A stretch of DNA of 64,000 bases. Source: Elymus sibiricus. Taxonomy: Eukaryota; Streptophyta; Magnoliopsida; Poales; Poaceae. The notes under the pieces are model-generated. The model ran no database searches and had not been told where the DNA came from. It was given only the letters and a program-made list of their open reading frames with translations. This document shows, one piece after another, positions 23,800 through 33,702 of the stretch. The translations under genes and the position numbers were made by a program. The stretch spans positions 309,752,486 to 309,816,485 of the forward strand of contig CM077665.1 of assembly GCA_039707655.1 (NCBI GenBank), given 5' to 3'. How positions within the stretch are numbered: the stretch's first letter is position 1; every line of letters starts with the position of its first letter.

Positions 23800-25330
23800 C
23801 GGGGCGCTTCGCACGCACCCCAACGCGCGCACTCATGCCCCGGTGGATCATCAATAGCCTGGATCGTCTTGGCTGGAGCGCGCCAACCGGCGCAGGGACC
23901 AGGCAGCTCAGGCTTCTGGGCAGGTAGATAACTTGGGAGGCAACCCACGTCAAGACACGCGCGACCAACCCCGTGGCGACGGCAAAGGTAAGCAACTTCG
24001 GGCGGAGGCTCGCCGCAGGAGTGTCTGTGGGCTGCACGCCCAGGACGGCGTCGCCTTGCCACCCGGGGAGGCTGTCCATGGGGCGCGCAGAGACAGTTCA
24101 GGGGGAAGCCAATGCCTTTACACAGAGGCCTATGTTCCGAGCTATGCCGTACCTGTGGATGGCGCGATGGGTCACGCGCCCCCCTCGGGTGCCAGCATCC
24201 TCCCGGAGTAGGGAGATGTCCCGGACGTCCTCTCCAAGCCGGGCCTGGGGGCTTCCACTGAGAGAGCACCAGGCCAGGTAGTGCTAGCAGGAGGGGGCAT
24301 CCCGGGATGCGGGGGGGCGCGGCACAGCTGCCGCCCTCGCGAGCAAGCAACACGTAGCCGAGCCCCCACATGCCACAGGAGCAACCGCCTGGGGGGATCG
24401 GCAGGATACGAGCAGCGCGGGCCACCCGCGGCAAAGGGGGCGCCGGCGCGGCCCTCGGGAGGCGGGGCCTCGCGAGGTCCTCAAGTCGCGGTCTGGCCGG
24501 CGCTCCGACGCCTCACGAGGCGGCTTCACCAACACAACACCCCTATGGCTGCGCTGGGTGCATTGTGCTCATGTTTGGGTCGTGGGAGCACAATCCCGTG
24601 GCTACGCGGGGAACAATGCACTCAGGATTGGGCTGTAGGGGCGCGCAACCGCACAGAAATGCGCGGGTTGGCTCTTGACTGAGTTGGGAGCACCTGGGCC
24701 ATGCGCCTGGGGGCTTGCCCAGCTATCTCCGACCGTGACACTCTCACGTAATAATGAGTGGGTTGTATACGCCCGGAGCCCCCCGAGGACGCGGAGGAGT
24801 TCCATCCCACGCCCAAGTGGAAGCCCCATGCTCCGCGCTGGCGGACAACACTGTCCTCCAATGACTATGCCCACGCAACGTGGAAGCCCTATGCTCCGCG
24901 CTGGGGGAAGACGAAGACTAGCCTAGGTGCCGGACGCGGCTGTTCTTTGCTTCTATTGTATTCGAATTTGCCATTTTCCTGAAATGAAACTCGAGGATTA
25001 TCAATTCTATTTAAAGAAAAGGGGCGGGAACTTTTTCTCCTTGTAGTTTTCCATCTTGAAGTTTCTTTCTCCGAGTTAACGCCTGTCAGCCTCTCCCTCT
25101 CGCGCCCCGTGAGCGGGGGCTACGGGGCACGGTGCGCGCACCTCGCCAAGGCCTTGGCGTCCTGGTTCCCGTGTGGCCTTGGCGTCCTGGTCCTCGCGTG
25201 GCGCTCTCGAGCGAGCTAGCAGGCGTATGCCGCCTCACCCTCGGTCGGGGGTCCGCCGCGGCCTGGCGCGCTGTCTTAGAGCCTCTGGAGGCTCATGTCT
25301 CCTGAGGCAAGAACCGGCGAAAAGGAATGG
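23800..25330 (+). other. Internal non-coding stretch of the Tat-like element
   Basis: GC-rich sequence with no recognisable domain in any frame. It includes a directly repeated phrase GTGGAAGCCC(C/T)ATGCTCCGC near 24819 and 24880. An AT-richer interval lies at 24945-25080. The many overlapping open frames on both strands are a composition effect. Confidence 0.55.
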
Positions 25331-25745
25331 TCGCCGCTTGAACGTCAAAGGGGGGGCTCCTGGGCATCGCGCCTCAGGAGCCTCACTGATCGCGTGACTC
25401 CTCGCCCCTTGGTCTCGTCCTGGTGATCCGGACGCCCCAACGGTGGTCGAGGCCTCGCCCCTTGGTCTTCGTCCTGGTGATCCGAACGCCCCAACGGTGG
25501 TCGGGGCATGCACGGGATTGGGCCCCAACGACGTAGAGCGCCGATTGAGCGTCAAGGGGGGCTCCTGGGCATCGCACCTTAGGAGCCTCACTGGTCGCGT
25601 GGCTCCTCGCCCCTTGGTCTCATCCTGGTGATCCGGACGCCCGAACGGTGGTCGAGGCCTCGCCCCTTGGTCTCGTCCTGGTGATCCGGACGCCCCAACG
25701 GTGGTCGGGGCATGCACGAGATTGGGCCCCGCAGACGTAGAGGGC
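25331..25745 (+). repeat. Higher-order tandem repeat (53 bp within 205 bp)
   Basis: A 53-bp unit starting CTCGCCCCTTGGTCT occurs at 25401, 25454, 25606 and 25659. The copies are arranged as two pairs inside two direct copies of a roughly 205-bp repeat (about 25331-25535 and 25536-25740). Units differ by a few bases. Confidence 0.8.
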
Positions 25746-25996
25746 CGAAAGGGGCCCCCCAAACCGCCTCACTCGCAGGAAGAAGGAACCCCACAAGCTC
25801 CCCAGGTGCCACTGCTAGACCTCACGACGCAGAAACCCGCCGCTAACGCATCGAGCTAAGTACCCTAACCACGACCAACAGGAAGTCTCGATTAACAGTA
25901 ACGCTGGGACCGCAACACATGATGAGAATGCTAATAAAAGGGCGCAAGCGCCAAAGTTCATTACACGCCCAGAAGGGCCCCCCATGATTTTTTTGG

Positions 25997-26986
25997 TTAC
26001 AGGAAGAGGAAAAGAAAAAGAAGGCGAAGGAGCCCCCCCGGGGGGGCTACCGCTCCTGAGGCCCCGGTCCCGGCACGCCGGCGCTCAGTCGAAGTCCTCC
26101 TCCTCCTTGATGGGGTCGCGGTGGCACACTGGCGTAGCCGCTTCCCGGGCAGGGGAGCGGCGCCGTCGCGGCTGGCTACCCCCGAAATCCGAGCGCGCCA
26201 GCACGGCGGGGCGTCGTAGCTGTCGTCGCTCGGGCTCTCCTCAGAGGAGGTGTCGCTGCTACTGGAAGCATGGCGGTCGTCGCCAAGGGCAAGCTCACCT
26301 CCAAGATCGCCGCTGCCGCCGCCCTCCGGGCAGCACCCCAAGCGCCTACAATCCTCCCCGAAGATTTTGACAAAAAGCGCCGCGGCGTCGTCGTGCTTGA
26401 AATGGAGCGTGGGCCTCCCCTTCAGGCCGTGGGCGCGGGCGAAGGTCTGCCACCCACGGCTCAGAAAGGCGTTGCCTGCGGGGGTAACCTCCACCTCCAC
26501 CCACAACGCGCCACTGCAACAACCATCGGCCTGCAGCCACAGACCTGCAGGCTCGTTAGCCCGCAACGTCTTCGTGAAGAAGTGCGGGAGTTGCAACCAG
26601 GTGCTCGCCGGCCTCTCCACCAGCACCAGGAACTCCTGGCCCATGTCGGCCGTGCGGGCTTGCAGGCGTGGTGGCTGAGCACCAACTGCGGGTCTCCCTC
26701 CCCGGCCACGACCGCCGCGCCCGCCGCCTCCTGCTGCGCCAGCAGAATCGCCGGTCCTCGCGGAGGGACGCCCACGCCCACGGGGGGCCGCCACCGACGC
26801 CTCAGTATACTTACGAGGACGACCCCGACTCCTCCTGGGAGGCTGCTGGTCCGGCACCCCCTGGCAGGCTTTCCCCTTCTCGGAGGCGGAAAACCTCCTC
26901 ACCGGCGTCATGATAGAAGAGGCGAAGGATGAAGGCGGAGGAGCAAGGAGTAGGAATGGGCTGGGGGCTCCGTTCCCCCCGCCCAT
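25997..26986 (-). CDS. Antisense AT-hook / B3-like protein ORF of the Tat-like element
   Basis: The minus-strand ORF runs from ATG at 26986 to TAA at 25999-25997, 329 residues. A second ATG at 26911 (residue 26, MTPVRRF) gives 304 residues and is the better start if the TATA-like box at 26985-26991 is used. Residues 51-60 (RRSRGRPRKY) form a classic AT-hook, and residues 70-74 give a second RGRP core. Residues about 117-212 resemble a plant B3 domain: LPHFFTKTL, a Trp-Val-Glu-Val strand, FLSRGWQTFARAHGL, then a LHF strand and LFVKIF. A Ser/Asp/Glu-rich stretch follows (about 240-258). It lies between the tandem repeats and the 3' LTR, where Tat-lineage elements are known to carry extra antisense ORFs. 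DNA-binding function is inferred only. The opposite strand is also open here, so GC composition is a caution. Confidence 0.6.
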   Translation of the reverse strand: MGGGNGAPSPFLLLAPPPSSFASSIMTPVRRFSASEKGKACQGVPDQQPPRRSRGRPRKYTEASVAAPRGRGRPSARTGDSAGAAGGGGRGGRGRGGRPAVGAQPPRLQARTADMGQEFLVLVERPASTWLQLPHFFTKTLRANEPAGLWLQADGCCSGALWVEVEVTPAGNAFLSRGWQTFARAHGLKGRPTLHFKHDDAAALFVKIFGEDCRRLGCCPEGGGSGDLGGELALGDDRHASSSSDTSSEESPSDDSYDAPPCWRARISGVASRDGAAPLPGKRLRQCATATPSRRRRTSTERRRAGTGASGAVAPPGGLLRLLFLFLFL

Positions 26987-26991
26987 TTATA
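26985..26991 (-). promoter_or_regulatory. TATA-like box for the antisense ORF
   Basis: TATAAAT on the minus strand ends at the first ATG of the antisense ORF. A start site about 30 nt downstream would skip that ATG and place the ATG at 26911 first. This is an unusual AT-rich motif in otherwise GC-rich DNA. Confidence 0.4.
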
Positions 26992-27212
26992 ACCGGGTGG
27001 AGGCCAACCGGCACCTTCCCCCACCCCGGGCAATGATGGCCCTGCGATGTGTGCCGGTTGCTGGTCACACGGAGCGGTTGCCGAGGCGCCATGGAGAAGC
27101 TGAGGCGTCCGTGACTCGTCGTATACCATGCGGTAGGCTGGGCTCGCAGGCCTTAGGGGCCCACGGCGCTTCGGGCCATCTTCTCCGGCTTCGCCCCGAA
27201 GCCAGCCCGAGC

Positions 27213-27234
27213 GCGCCTTGGGCCCGGGGGCTAC
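27213..27234 (+). other. Polypurine-like tract before the Tat-like 3' LTR
   Basis: GGGCCCGGGGGCTAC immediately precedes TGTCGG at 27235. G-rich tracts ending GGGGGCTAC are common before 3' LTRs of this type. Confidence 0.6.
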
Positions 27235-28101
27235 TGTCGGCGTCCTGGGAACGGGGGTACCCAGAACTGCCAGCCTGCGACCCAGGGTGTGGCCCACTAC
27301 GGAGACTCGGTACGGCCCAACACGGCGTAACTCAAAACAAGGCCCTCGCGAGAGCCCCGCGCTCACGAGGGAGATGGCGCCGAGGCCTCCAGAGAGAAGG
27401 GGCCTCCCTAGGCCCCCTCCTGAGGGGCGGAGATCTCTATGCAATGCTCGGCCTCAAGAGGTCAAGGATGACGCAAGGCAGGCCAGGCGGGCACCAGCGT
27501 GCCAGAGGAGACAGTTTCCCCTTTGGTGCAAAGGAGGCAGGGGCGCGCGCAGGTTCCCAAGGCGTCCCCCCAAAGGTTTCCACTCCGGTGCAATGAGACC
27601 AAGACCACAAGCCCATCAGGACGGACGTCATCACCGAGCCCACCTCTGCACCACCATCGGCTACTTTGCAGGTGAAGACCACCTTTCGTCAGGATAAGAC
27701 GTACTCCTTGTCCCCCTTCGAATTTGGCCGTTGTGGGATCCCTTCCCGCCATTGCGATAAGGGAAGAGGACCCGGGTCGCTATAAATAGAGGCTAGGCTG
27801 CTCCGTAGAGGACGAGGAGGAAACAGACCACCCGAGCGCCCTCGCGAGGCAACTCACCCCTGTACTAGTTCGTCCACAAACCTCCTCGTGAGGCAATCCA
27901 CCAAAAGCAGGAGTAGGGTTTTACGCTTCGCAGCGGCCCGAACCTGGGTAAATCCTCGTGTGCTAATCTCTTTCCTCGCCATCGAGCGAGTTCGTCGAGC
28001 TAGGCTATCGGGCTGTGAGCTTGGGACCGAAGCTGTGGGGATCTTCGCACACGCCCCTGAGTTCGAACCTCTTTGGGTTTTGCGGAGCCCGAAATCCGAC
28101 A
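27235..28101 (+). repeat. Tat-like 3' LTR
   Basis: TGTCGGCGTCCTGGG...AAATCCGACA, 867 bp, collinear with 22302-23176 with scattered differences and a shorter C tract. Confidence 0.9.
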
Positions 28102-28332
28102 GCAGGAAAGCTTCTTTCCAAATGGGAAGGACCATATATTATCGAAGAGGTTTATCATTCTGGAGCTATCAAGATTAATAATGCCGAAGGTACTAACCCG
28201 AAGGTGGTCAATGGACAAAGAATTAAACACTAGATCTCAGGTACGCCTATTAATGTTGAAAGCAATGTTATTCAAACCATGACACCGAAGGAACACATAA
28301 AAGAAACCTTCCGGAACACTCCAGAATTCTGA
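28102..28332 (+). pseudogene. End of Athila pol copy 2 (integrase C-terminus)
   Basis: This continues the integrase frame interrupted at 22301. The segment [14 protein letters not shown] is the GPY-type motif; copy 1 has the same segment at about 13790. An in-frame TAG near 28231 (where copy 1 has Tyr) precedes the final TGA at 28330-28332. Confidence 0.8.
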
Positions 28333-30202
28333 AAAAGAGGAGGTACGTGATACGGTAAGTAAACGGACTCCGAAAAATCCGCAAAAATATTTGAGTATGA
28401 AGCAAGATTTAAAGTCAAATCTATGATCTTCAAAACCAAGTTTTTGAGTATGAAGCAAGATTTAAAGGTATGACTTTAGCTGCCAGTTGCACGACTCGGG
28501 GACTCGTGCATCAACTTTTGATGGTGAGCCCTTGCCCTGGAAGTTGGAGGACAAACCTACCACTTCATCACCACCACCTTCATCATCTTCACCACCAAAT
28601 GAGACTTCAGTACACGGGTATGGGCACTCCCCTTGGCTTGAGCCAAGCTTGGGGGAGATGCCCCGGTATCGTATCACCATCACTTTATTTACCTTTACCT
28701 ATTCTACTTCGATCCTTAGTTCTTTCGTGATTTAGTTGACTAAAAGTTTAGCATGATCTATTTTCGAGTGCTAGTTTCGTGATCTATCTATCAATGTAAT
28801 CGAGTGAGAGTTATATAATAAAATTTAGTTTGAGCTTTTGCTTCTTTACTTTCTCGTTGCAATCAAAATAAAACGAAAATAAATGAAAAGGATCATATGC
28901 TAATCTTATGCTAAGTAATGACATCACATAAGGAAAAGTATAAGTGGTAAAATTTATTGGAGGTTGACAAACATAGCATTGGTCAATGATGCAATTCATG
29001 AAAGAATTAATAAGGGAAGAAAAGATTCACATGCAAATACACAATCTTGGACATCTTTTATGATTGTGAGCCCCCATTAAATATTATATGCCAAAATTGT
29101 TCACGTTGGACAAGGAAGACAACATAATGATTTATGTTTGTTCATATTCACATAGAAGTTATATTGTCATAGATCCTTCAACATGTGGTGCTTGCTCAAT
29201 ATCTTTGCGAGCCAAAAATTCCGCACTAAGTAGAGATACTACTTGTGCATCCAAAAGCCCTAAACCCAAACTCATGTTTTGAGAGTCCACCATACCTACC
29301 TATGGATCGAGTAAGATCCTTCAAGTAAGTTGTCATCGGTACAACAAGGCAATAAAAATTGGGTCTAAATGTGTTTGATCAATTAGTGTAAGAGAAAATT
29401 GAGCGTTGTACGAACTTATGATGGCAAAGTAATAAAAGCGACGGACTGCATAATAAAGGTTGCTACCATAGGGGGCAATATAACGTGACCTTCTTTTACA
29501 TTAAGGGATTTGGCATACAAACCAAAAAGCACATGACAACCTCTGCTTCCCTCTGCAAAGGGCCTATCTTTTACTTTTATGTATTTACTTTTATGCAAGA
29601 GTCAAAGTATTCTTCCCTATTCCTTTTTACTTATTCTTTTTGCAAGCATCATGTGGTGAGGAAATATCTTGGCACATATATCCAGTTGGATATGAGTGAG
29701 CATGAGTTATTATTGTTGACATCACCCTTGAGGTGAATGCATTGGGAGGCGAAACTATAAGCCCCTATCTTTTTATGTGTCCGGTTGAAACTTTTAGCTC
29801 ATGGGTATGTTGTGAGTGTTAGCAATCATAGAAGACTAAATGATGGTTGAGTATGTGGACTTGCCAAAAGGCCCCGACACGAGACCCTTCCTGAAAATAT
29901 GATGAATTGTAGTTGCAAAGTTGACTGAGAACATAGTTTGTTGGTTTTCAATAAGGTTTATGCTTTATACTTCTATGTTGTGATGAATTGTTACTTGTTC
30001 ATGAGAAGTTATATGATGAAGTTATATAATAAAAGCTATATGAATAAGTTCTATGATAAAGTTTGTTGCTGCTTTGATAATAAGCATGATGCTACTTTTT
30101 CCGTATTTTGTTTTTATCGACACCTCTCTCTCAAACCATGTGGACATGTTTTTCGATATCGGCTTTCGCTTGAGAACAAGCGAGGTCTAAGCTTGGGGGA
30201 GT
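28333..30202 (+). other. Athila element A 3' region, copy 2, rearranged
   Basis: Homologous to 14018-16462 but missing about 595 bp, including the 3' ORF. A 53-bp-period duplication lies at the junction (separate entry). The purine tract GCTTGGGGGAGT at 30191-30202 precedes LTR 2. Confidence 0.8.
28391..28467 (+). repeat. Deletion junction with templated filler duplication
   Basis: TTGAGTATGAAGCAAGATTT occurs at 28391 and again at 28444. Copy 1 of element A has it only once (about 14704) and has 595 bp (about 14076-14670) where copy 2 has the first filler copy. Confidence 0.8.
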
Positions 30203-31718
30203 TGATACCTCCATTTTGCATCGTGATTTCCTACTGTTATTTATAATGTTTTTATGCATAATAATGCTTTAGGGAGTGATTCTAATGCCTTTTCTCTCAT
30301 AATATGCAAGGTTTACACAAAGAGCGAGAATGCCGACAGCTGGAATTCTGGACCTGAAAAAGCATATCACAGATACCTATTCTTCACATCTCCAAATAAG
30401 CTGAAACTTCACAGAGAATTATTTTGGAATATATGAAAAATACTGGAGCAAATAACTACCAGAGGGGGGCCACCTGGTGAGCACAAGACACCAGGGCGCG
30501 CCAGGCCCCCCAGGCACGCCCTGGTGGGTTGTGCTCAGCCCAGCCCACCTCCGGTGCCCACTTTCTGGTACTTAAGGTCTTTTGACCTAGAAAATAAGGA
30601 GAGGACTTTCGGGACGGAATGCCGCCGTCTCGAGGCAGAACTTGGGCAGGAGCACTTTTGCCCTCCGCCGGAGCGATTCCGCCGGGGGAACTTCCCTCCC
30701 GGAGGGGGAAATCGAAGCCATCGTCATCACCAACACCCCTCTCATCTTTGGGAGGCCAATCTTCATCAACATCTTCAACAACACCATCTCCTCTCAAACC
30801 CTAGTTCATCTCTTGTGTTCAATCTTTGTACCGGAACCTCAGATTGGTACGTGTGGGTGACTAGTAATGTTGATTACATCTTGTAGTTGATTACTATATG
30901 GTTTATTTGGTGGAAGATTATATGTTCAGATCCATTATGCTATTCAATACCCCTCTGATCTTTAGCATGAATATTATTTGTGAGTAGTTACCTTTGTTCT
31001 TGAGGTCACGGGAGAAGTCATGTTGCAAGTAATCATGTGAATTTGATATGCGTTCGATATTTTGATGATATGTATGTTGTGATTCCCTTAGTGGTGTCAT
31101 GTGAACGTCGACTACATGACACTTCACCATCCTTGGGCCTAAGGGAATGCATTGTGGAGTAGTTATTAGATGATGGGTTGCTAGAGTGACAGAAGCTTAA
31201 ACCCTAATTTATGCGCTACTTCGTAAGGGGCTGATTTGGATCCAAACGTTTAATGCTATGGTTAGATTTTATCTTAATACTTTTCTCGTAGTTGTGGATG
31301 CTTGCGAGGGGGTTAATCATAAGTGGGAGTTTTGTTCAAGTAAGAACAACACCCAAGCACCGGTCCACCCACATATCAAATTATCAAAGTAGCGAACGCG
31401 AATCAAACCAATGTGATAAAAGTGACTAGATGAAATTCCCGTGTACCCTCAAGAACACTTTGCCTATTATAAGAGACTGTTCTGGCCTGTCCTTTGCCAC
31501 AAAAGGATTGGGCTACCTTGCTGCACTTTGTTTACCGCTACCATTACTTGCTCGTTACCAATTATCTTGCTATCAAACTATCTGTTACCTACAATTTCAG
31601 TGCTTGCAGAAATTACCTTGCTGAAAACCGCTTGTTATTTCCTTCTGCTCCTTGTTGGGTTCGATACTCTTACTTATCAAAAGGACTACGATTGACCCCC
31701 TATACTTGTGGGTCATCA
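30203..31718 (+). repeat. LTR 2 (3' LTR) of Athila element A
   Basis: TGATACCTCCATTTTGCATC...GGGTCATCA, 1516 bp, paired with LTR 1. Right-hand neighbour AGGCATCAC belongs to the LTR of element B, as the intact B LTR at about 36984 shows. Confidence 0.9.
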
Positions 31719-32830
31719 AGGCATCACGTCCATAAAAAAGTAGACCGACTCCTACCTGCATCTACTACTATTACTCCACTTCGAGAGCGCTTCTATGCTT
31801 GCCTCTCTAGGTATTAAGTTCATGCAAACAGAGTAATTGTTGGAGAACGATGACATGATGTAGACAAAGTAAGCTCAATTAATATGAATGAACCCCGTCG
31901 TTTTATCGTTAGTGGAAGCGATACAAATACGTGTCTTGTCCCCTACTTTGCCACTGGGATATAGAGCACCGCAAGATTGAACACACTACAACGCACCCCT
32001 CTCATTGAAGATAAATAAATCTAGTTGGCCAAACTAAACCGATAGATCGAAGAAATTTACGAAGCTACGATGATCATGCAAATAAGAATCAAACAAGTTT
32101 CCAGAGATGACTCAAATCTTTTATCATAAATAATCTAAACATAAACGCACAATTCATCGGATCCTAACAAACACACCGCAAAAGAAGATTACATCGAATA
32201 GATCACCGCAAAGATCGCGGTGAACTTTGTATTGAAGATCAAGGAGAGAGAAGAAGCCATCTAGGTACTAGCTATGGACCCGTAGGTCTGTGGTAGACTA
32301 CTCACACATCACCATGGGAGCAGCAAGGATGATGTAAAGGCCCTCTGTGATCGATCCCCCCGCCAGCAGGGCACCGGAAAAGGGCTCCAGATGAGATCAC
32401 AACGGAACAGAGACTTGCGGCGGCGAAAAAATTGTTTCAGGAGATCCCCTAGGGTTTTTCGAATATATGTGGATTTATAGGCCAGGGTTCGGGGTGAGGA
32501 GACCGAGGGGGCGGTCACAAGCTAACAGGGCGCGCCCTGTTGGCTTCTGGGCCCCTCGAGCGGCCTCCGGTCTTCTCCCGAAGCTTCCAGGTCTTCTTCT
32601 GGTCCATAAAAAATCATAAAAAAAGTTTTATGGCAATTGGACTTTGTTTGGTACTGTAAACCTGAAAAGCCAAAAACATGCAGAAAACAACAACTGCACT
32701 TGGCACTGGGTTAATAGGTTAGTGCTAAAAAATAATATGAATCAACAAACAAATGCCCAAAAAGTATCCTAGAATGATAATATTATAGCATGGAACAATA
32801 AATAATTATAGATACGTTAGAGACGTATAT
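31719..32830 (-). repeat. Element B 3' LTR, partial
   Basis: Collinear with 36985-39071 minus the miniature element. On the minus strand it begins (TG)ATACGTCTC at 32830, with the first two bases mutated, and is preceded by a purine tract AAGCTTGGGGATGC. It is cut at 31719 by element A. Confidence 0.8.
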
Positions 32831-33583
32831 GCATCCCCAAGCTTAATTCCTGCTCGTCCTCGAGTACGTAAATGATAAAAACAGAATTTTTGATGTGACA
32901 TGCTACCCAACATGTAATCTCTTGCATGTATGCTCATTGAAAAATGGTGAATTAACAATCATCAACATAGTAATATTTATAAGCATAAGTAACACAATCA
33001 TCAATCTTTCGAAATATACGATCCTCAAAGAATGTTTACCCCCATTCATTTTATCATATTAGTAAGGCATGGCTCCGTCTTCACCACATTAATAGAAATG
33101 TCAAGCACCACAGTGTCCAAGTCAGGCAATTGGATCGTACTTTTTAACGCGTCATTTTTTATTCTTCACGCAATACATGAGCGTGAACCATGGACATATC
33201 ATATAGGTGGAATAGAATATGGCGGTATATACCAAAGGGGTAAAAAGTGGAGAAAAAAGTCTCGCATCAACTAGGTGTATGAATGGTCTATGGAGATGCC
33301 CATCAATAGATATCAATGTGAGGAGTAGGGATTGCCATGCAACGGATGCACTATAACTATAAGTATATGAAAGTTCAAATGAAGCTAAGTGGGTGTGCAT
33401 CCAACTTGCTTGCTCATGAAGACCTCGGGCATTTGAGGAAGCCCGTCATCCGAATATACAAGCCAAGTTCTATAATGGAAAATTCCCACTAGCATATGGA
33501 AGTGACAAAACATGAGACTCTCTATACAAAGAACATGGTGCTACTTTGAAGCACAAGTGTGGAAAAAGAGGTAGTATCACTGT

Positions 33584-33702
33584 CCCTTCTCTCTTTTCTC
33601 TCTTTTATTTCTTTTTCTTTTTCCTTTTTTTTTCTCCTTTTTTTCTTTTTCCTTTATTTCTTTCTCTTTTTTTCTTTCTTTTTTTTCTTTTCCTCACTGA
33701 GA
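33584..33702 (+). repeat. Polypyrimidine low-complexity tract
   Basis: About 120 bases made almost only of T and C (TTTTC/TTTCT runs). It explains the Phe/Ser-rich ORF at 33559-33777, which is not a gene. Confidence 0.85.

Larger units (their letters stand above)
22297..28106 (+). mobile_element. Non-autonomous Tat-like Gypsy element with antisense ORF
   Basis: The element spans 22302-28101 (5800 bp) and is flanked by GCAGG at 22297-22301 and 28102-28106. LTRs of 875 and 867 bp have TGTCGG...CCGACA/CGACA ends. The internal 4.06 kb is GC-rich and has no protease, RT, RNase H or integrase. It holds a gag-like ORF after the primer site, tandem repeats, and a long antisense ORF next to the 3' LTR. 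The primer-site type (TTTGGCGTGCC...) and an antisense ORF beside the 3' LTR point to the Tat lineage, in which extra antisense ORFs are known. It lies inside the integrase region of element A copy 2. Confidence 0.85.
12348..31718 (+). mobile_element. Tandem Athila-type Gypsy element A (internal-LTR-internal-LTR)
   Basis: Two copies of one Athila-lineage element share a single LTR. Copy 1 starts inside RNase H at 12348 (5' part left of the window) and runs to its purine tract. LTR 1 (16463-17979) follows, then a primer site, gag, protease, RT, RNase H, integrase and 3' region of copy 2, then LTR 2 (30203-31718). Bases next to LTR 1 and LTR 2 are internal sequence or host sequence, and the two do not form a shared target duplication. 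This fits LTR-mediated unequal recombination. The right flank AGGCA continues into the interrupted LTR of element B. Athila assignment rests on the [15 protein letters not shown] RT, the primer site and the long 3' region. Confidence 0.85.

Noticed and set aside
26270..26932. Plus-strand ORF of 220 codons opposite the B3-like ORF
   Set aside because: Translation is low-complexity without a domain; the minus-strand frame has the AT-hook and B3-like pattern, so it is preferred.
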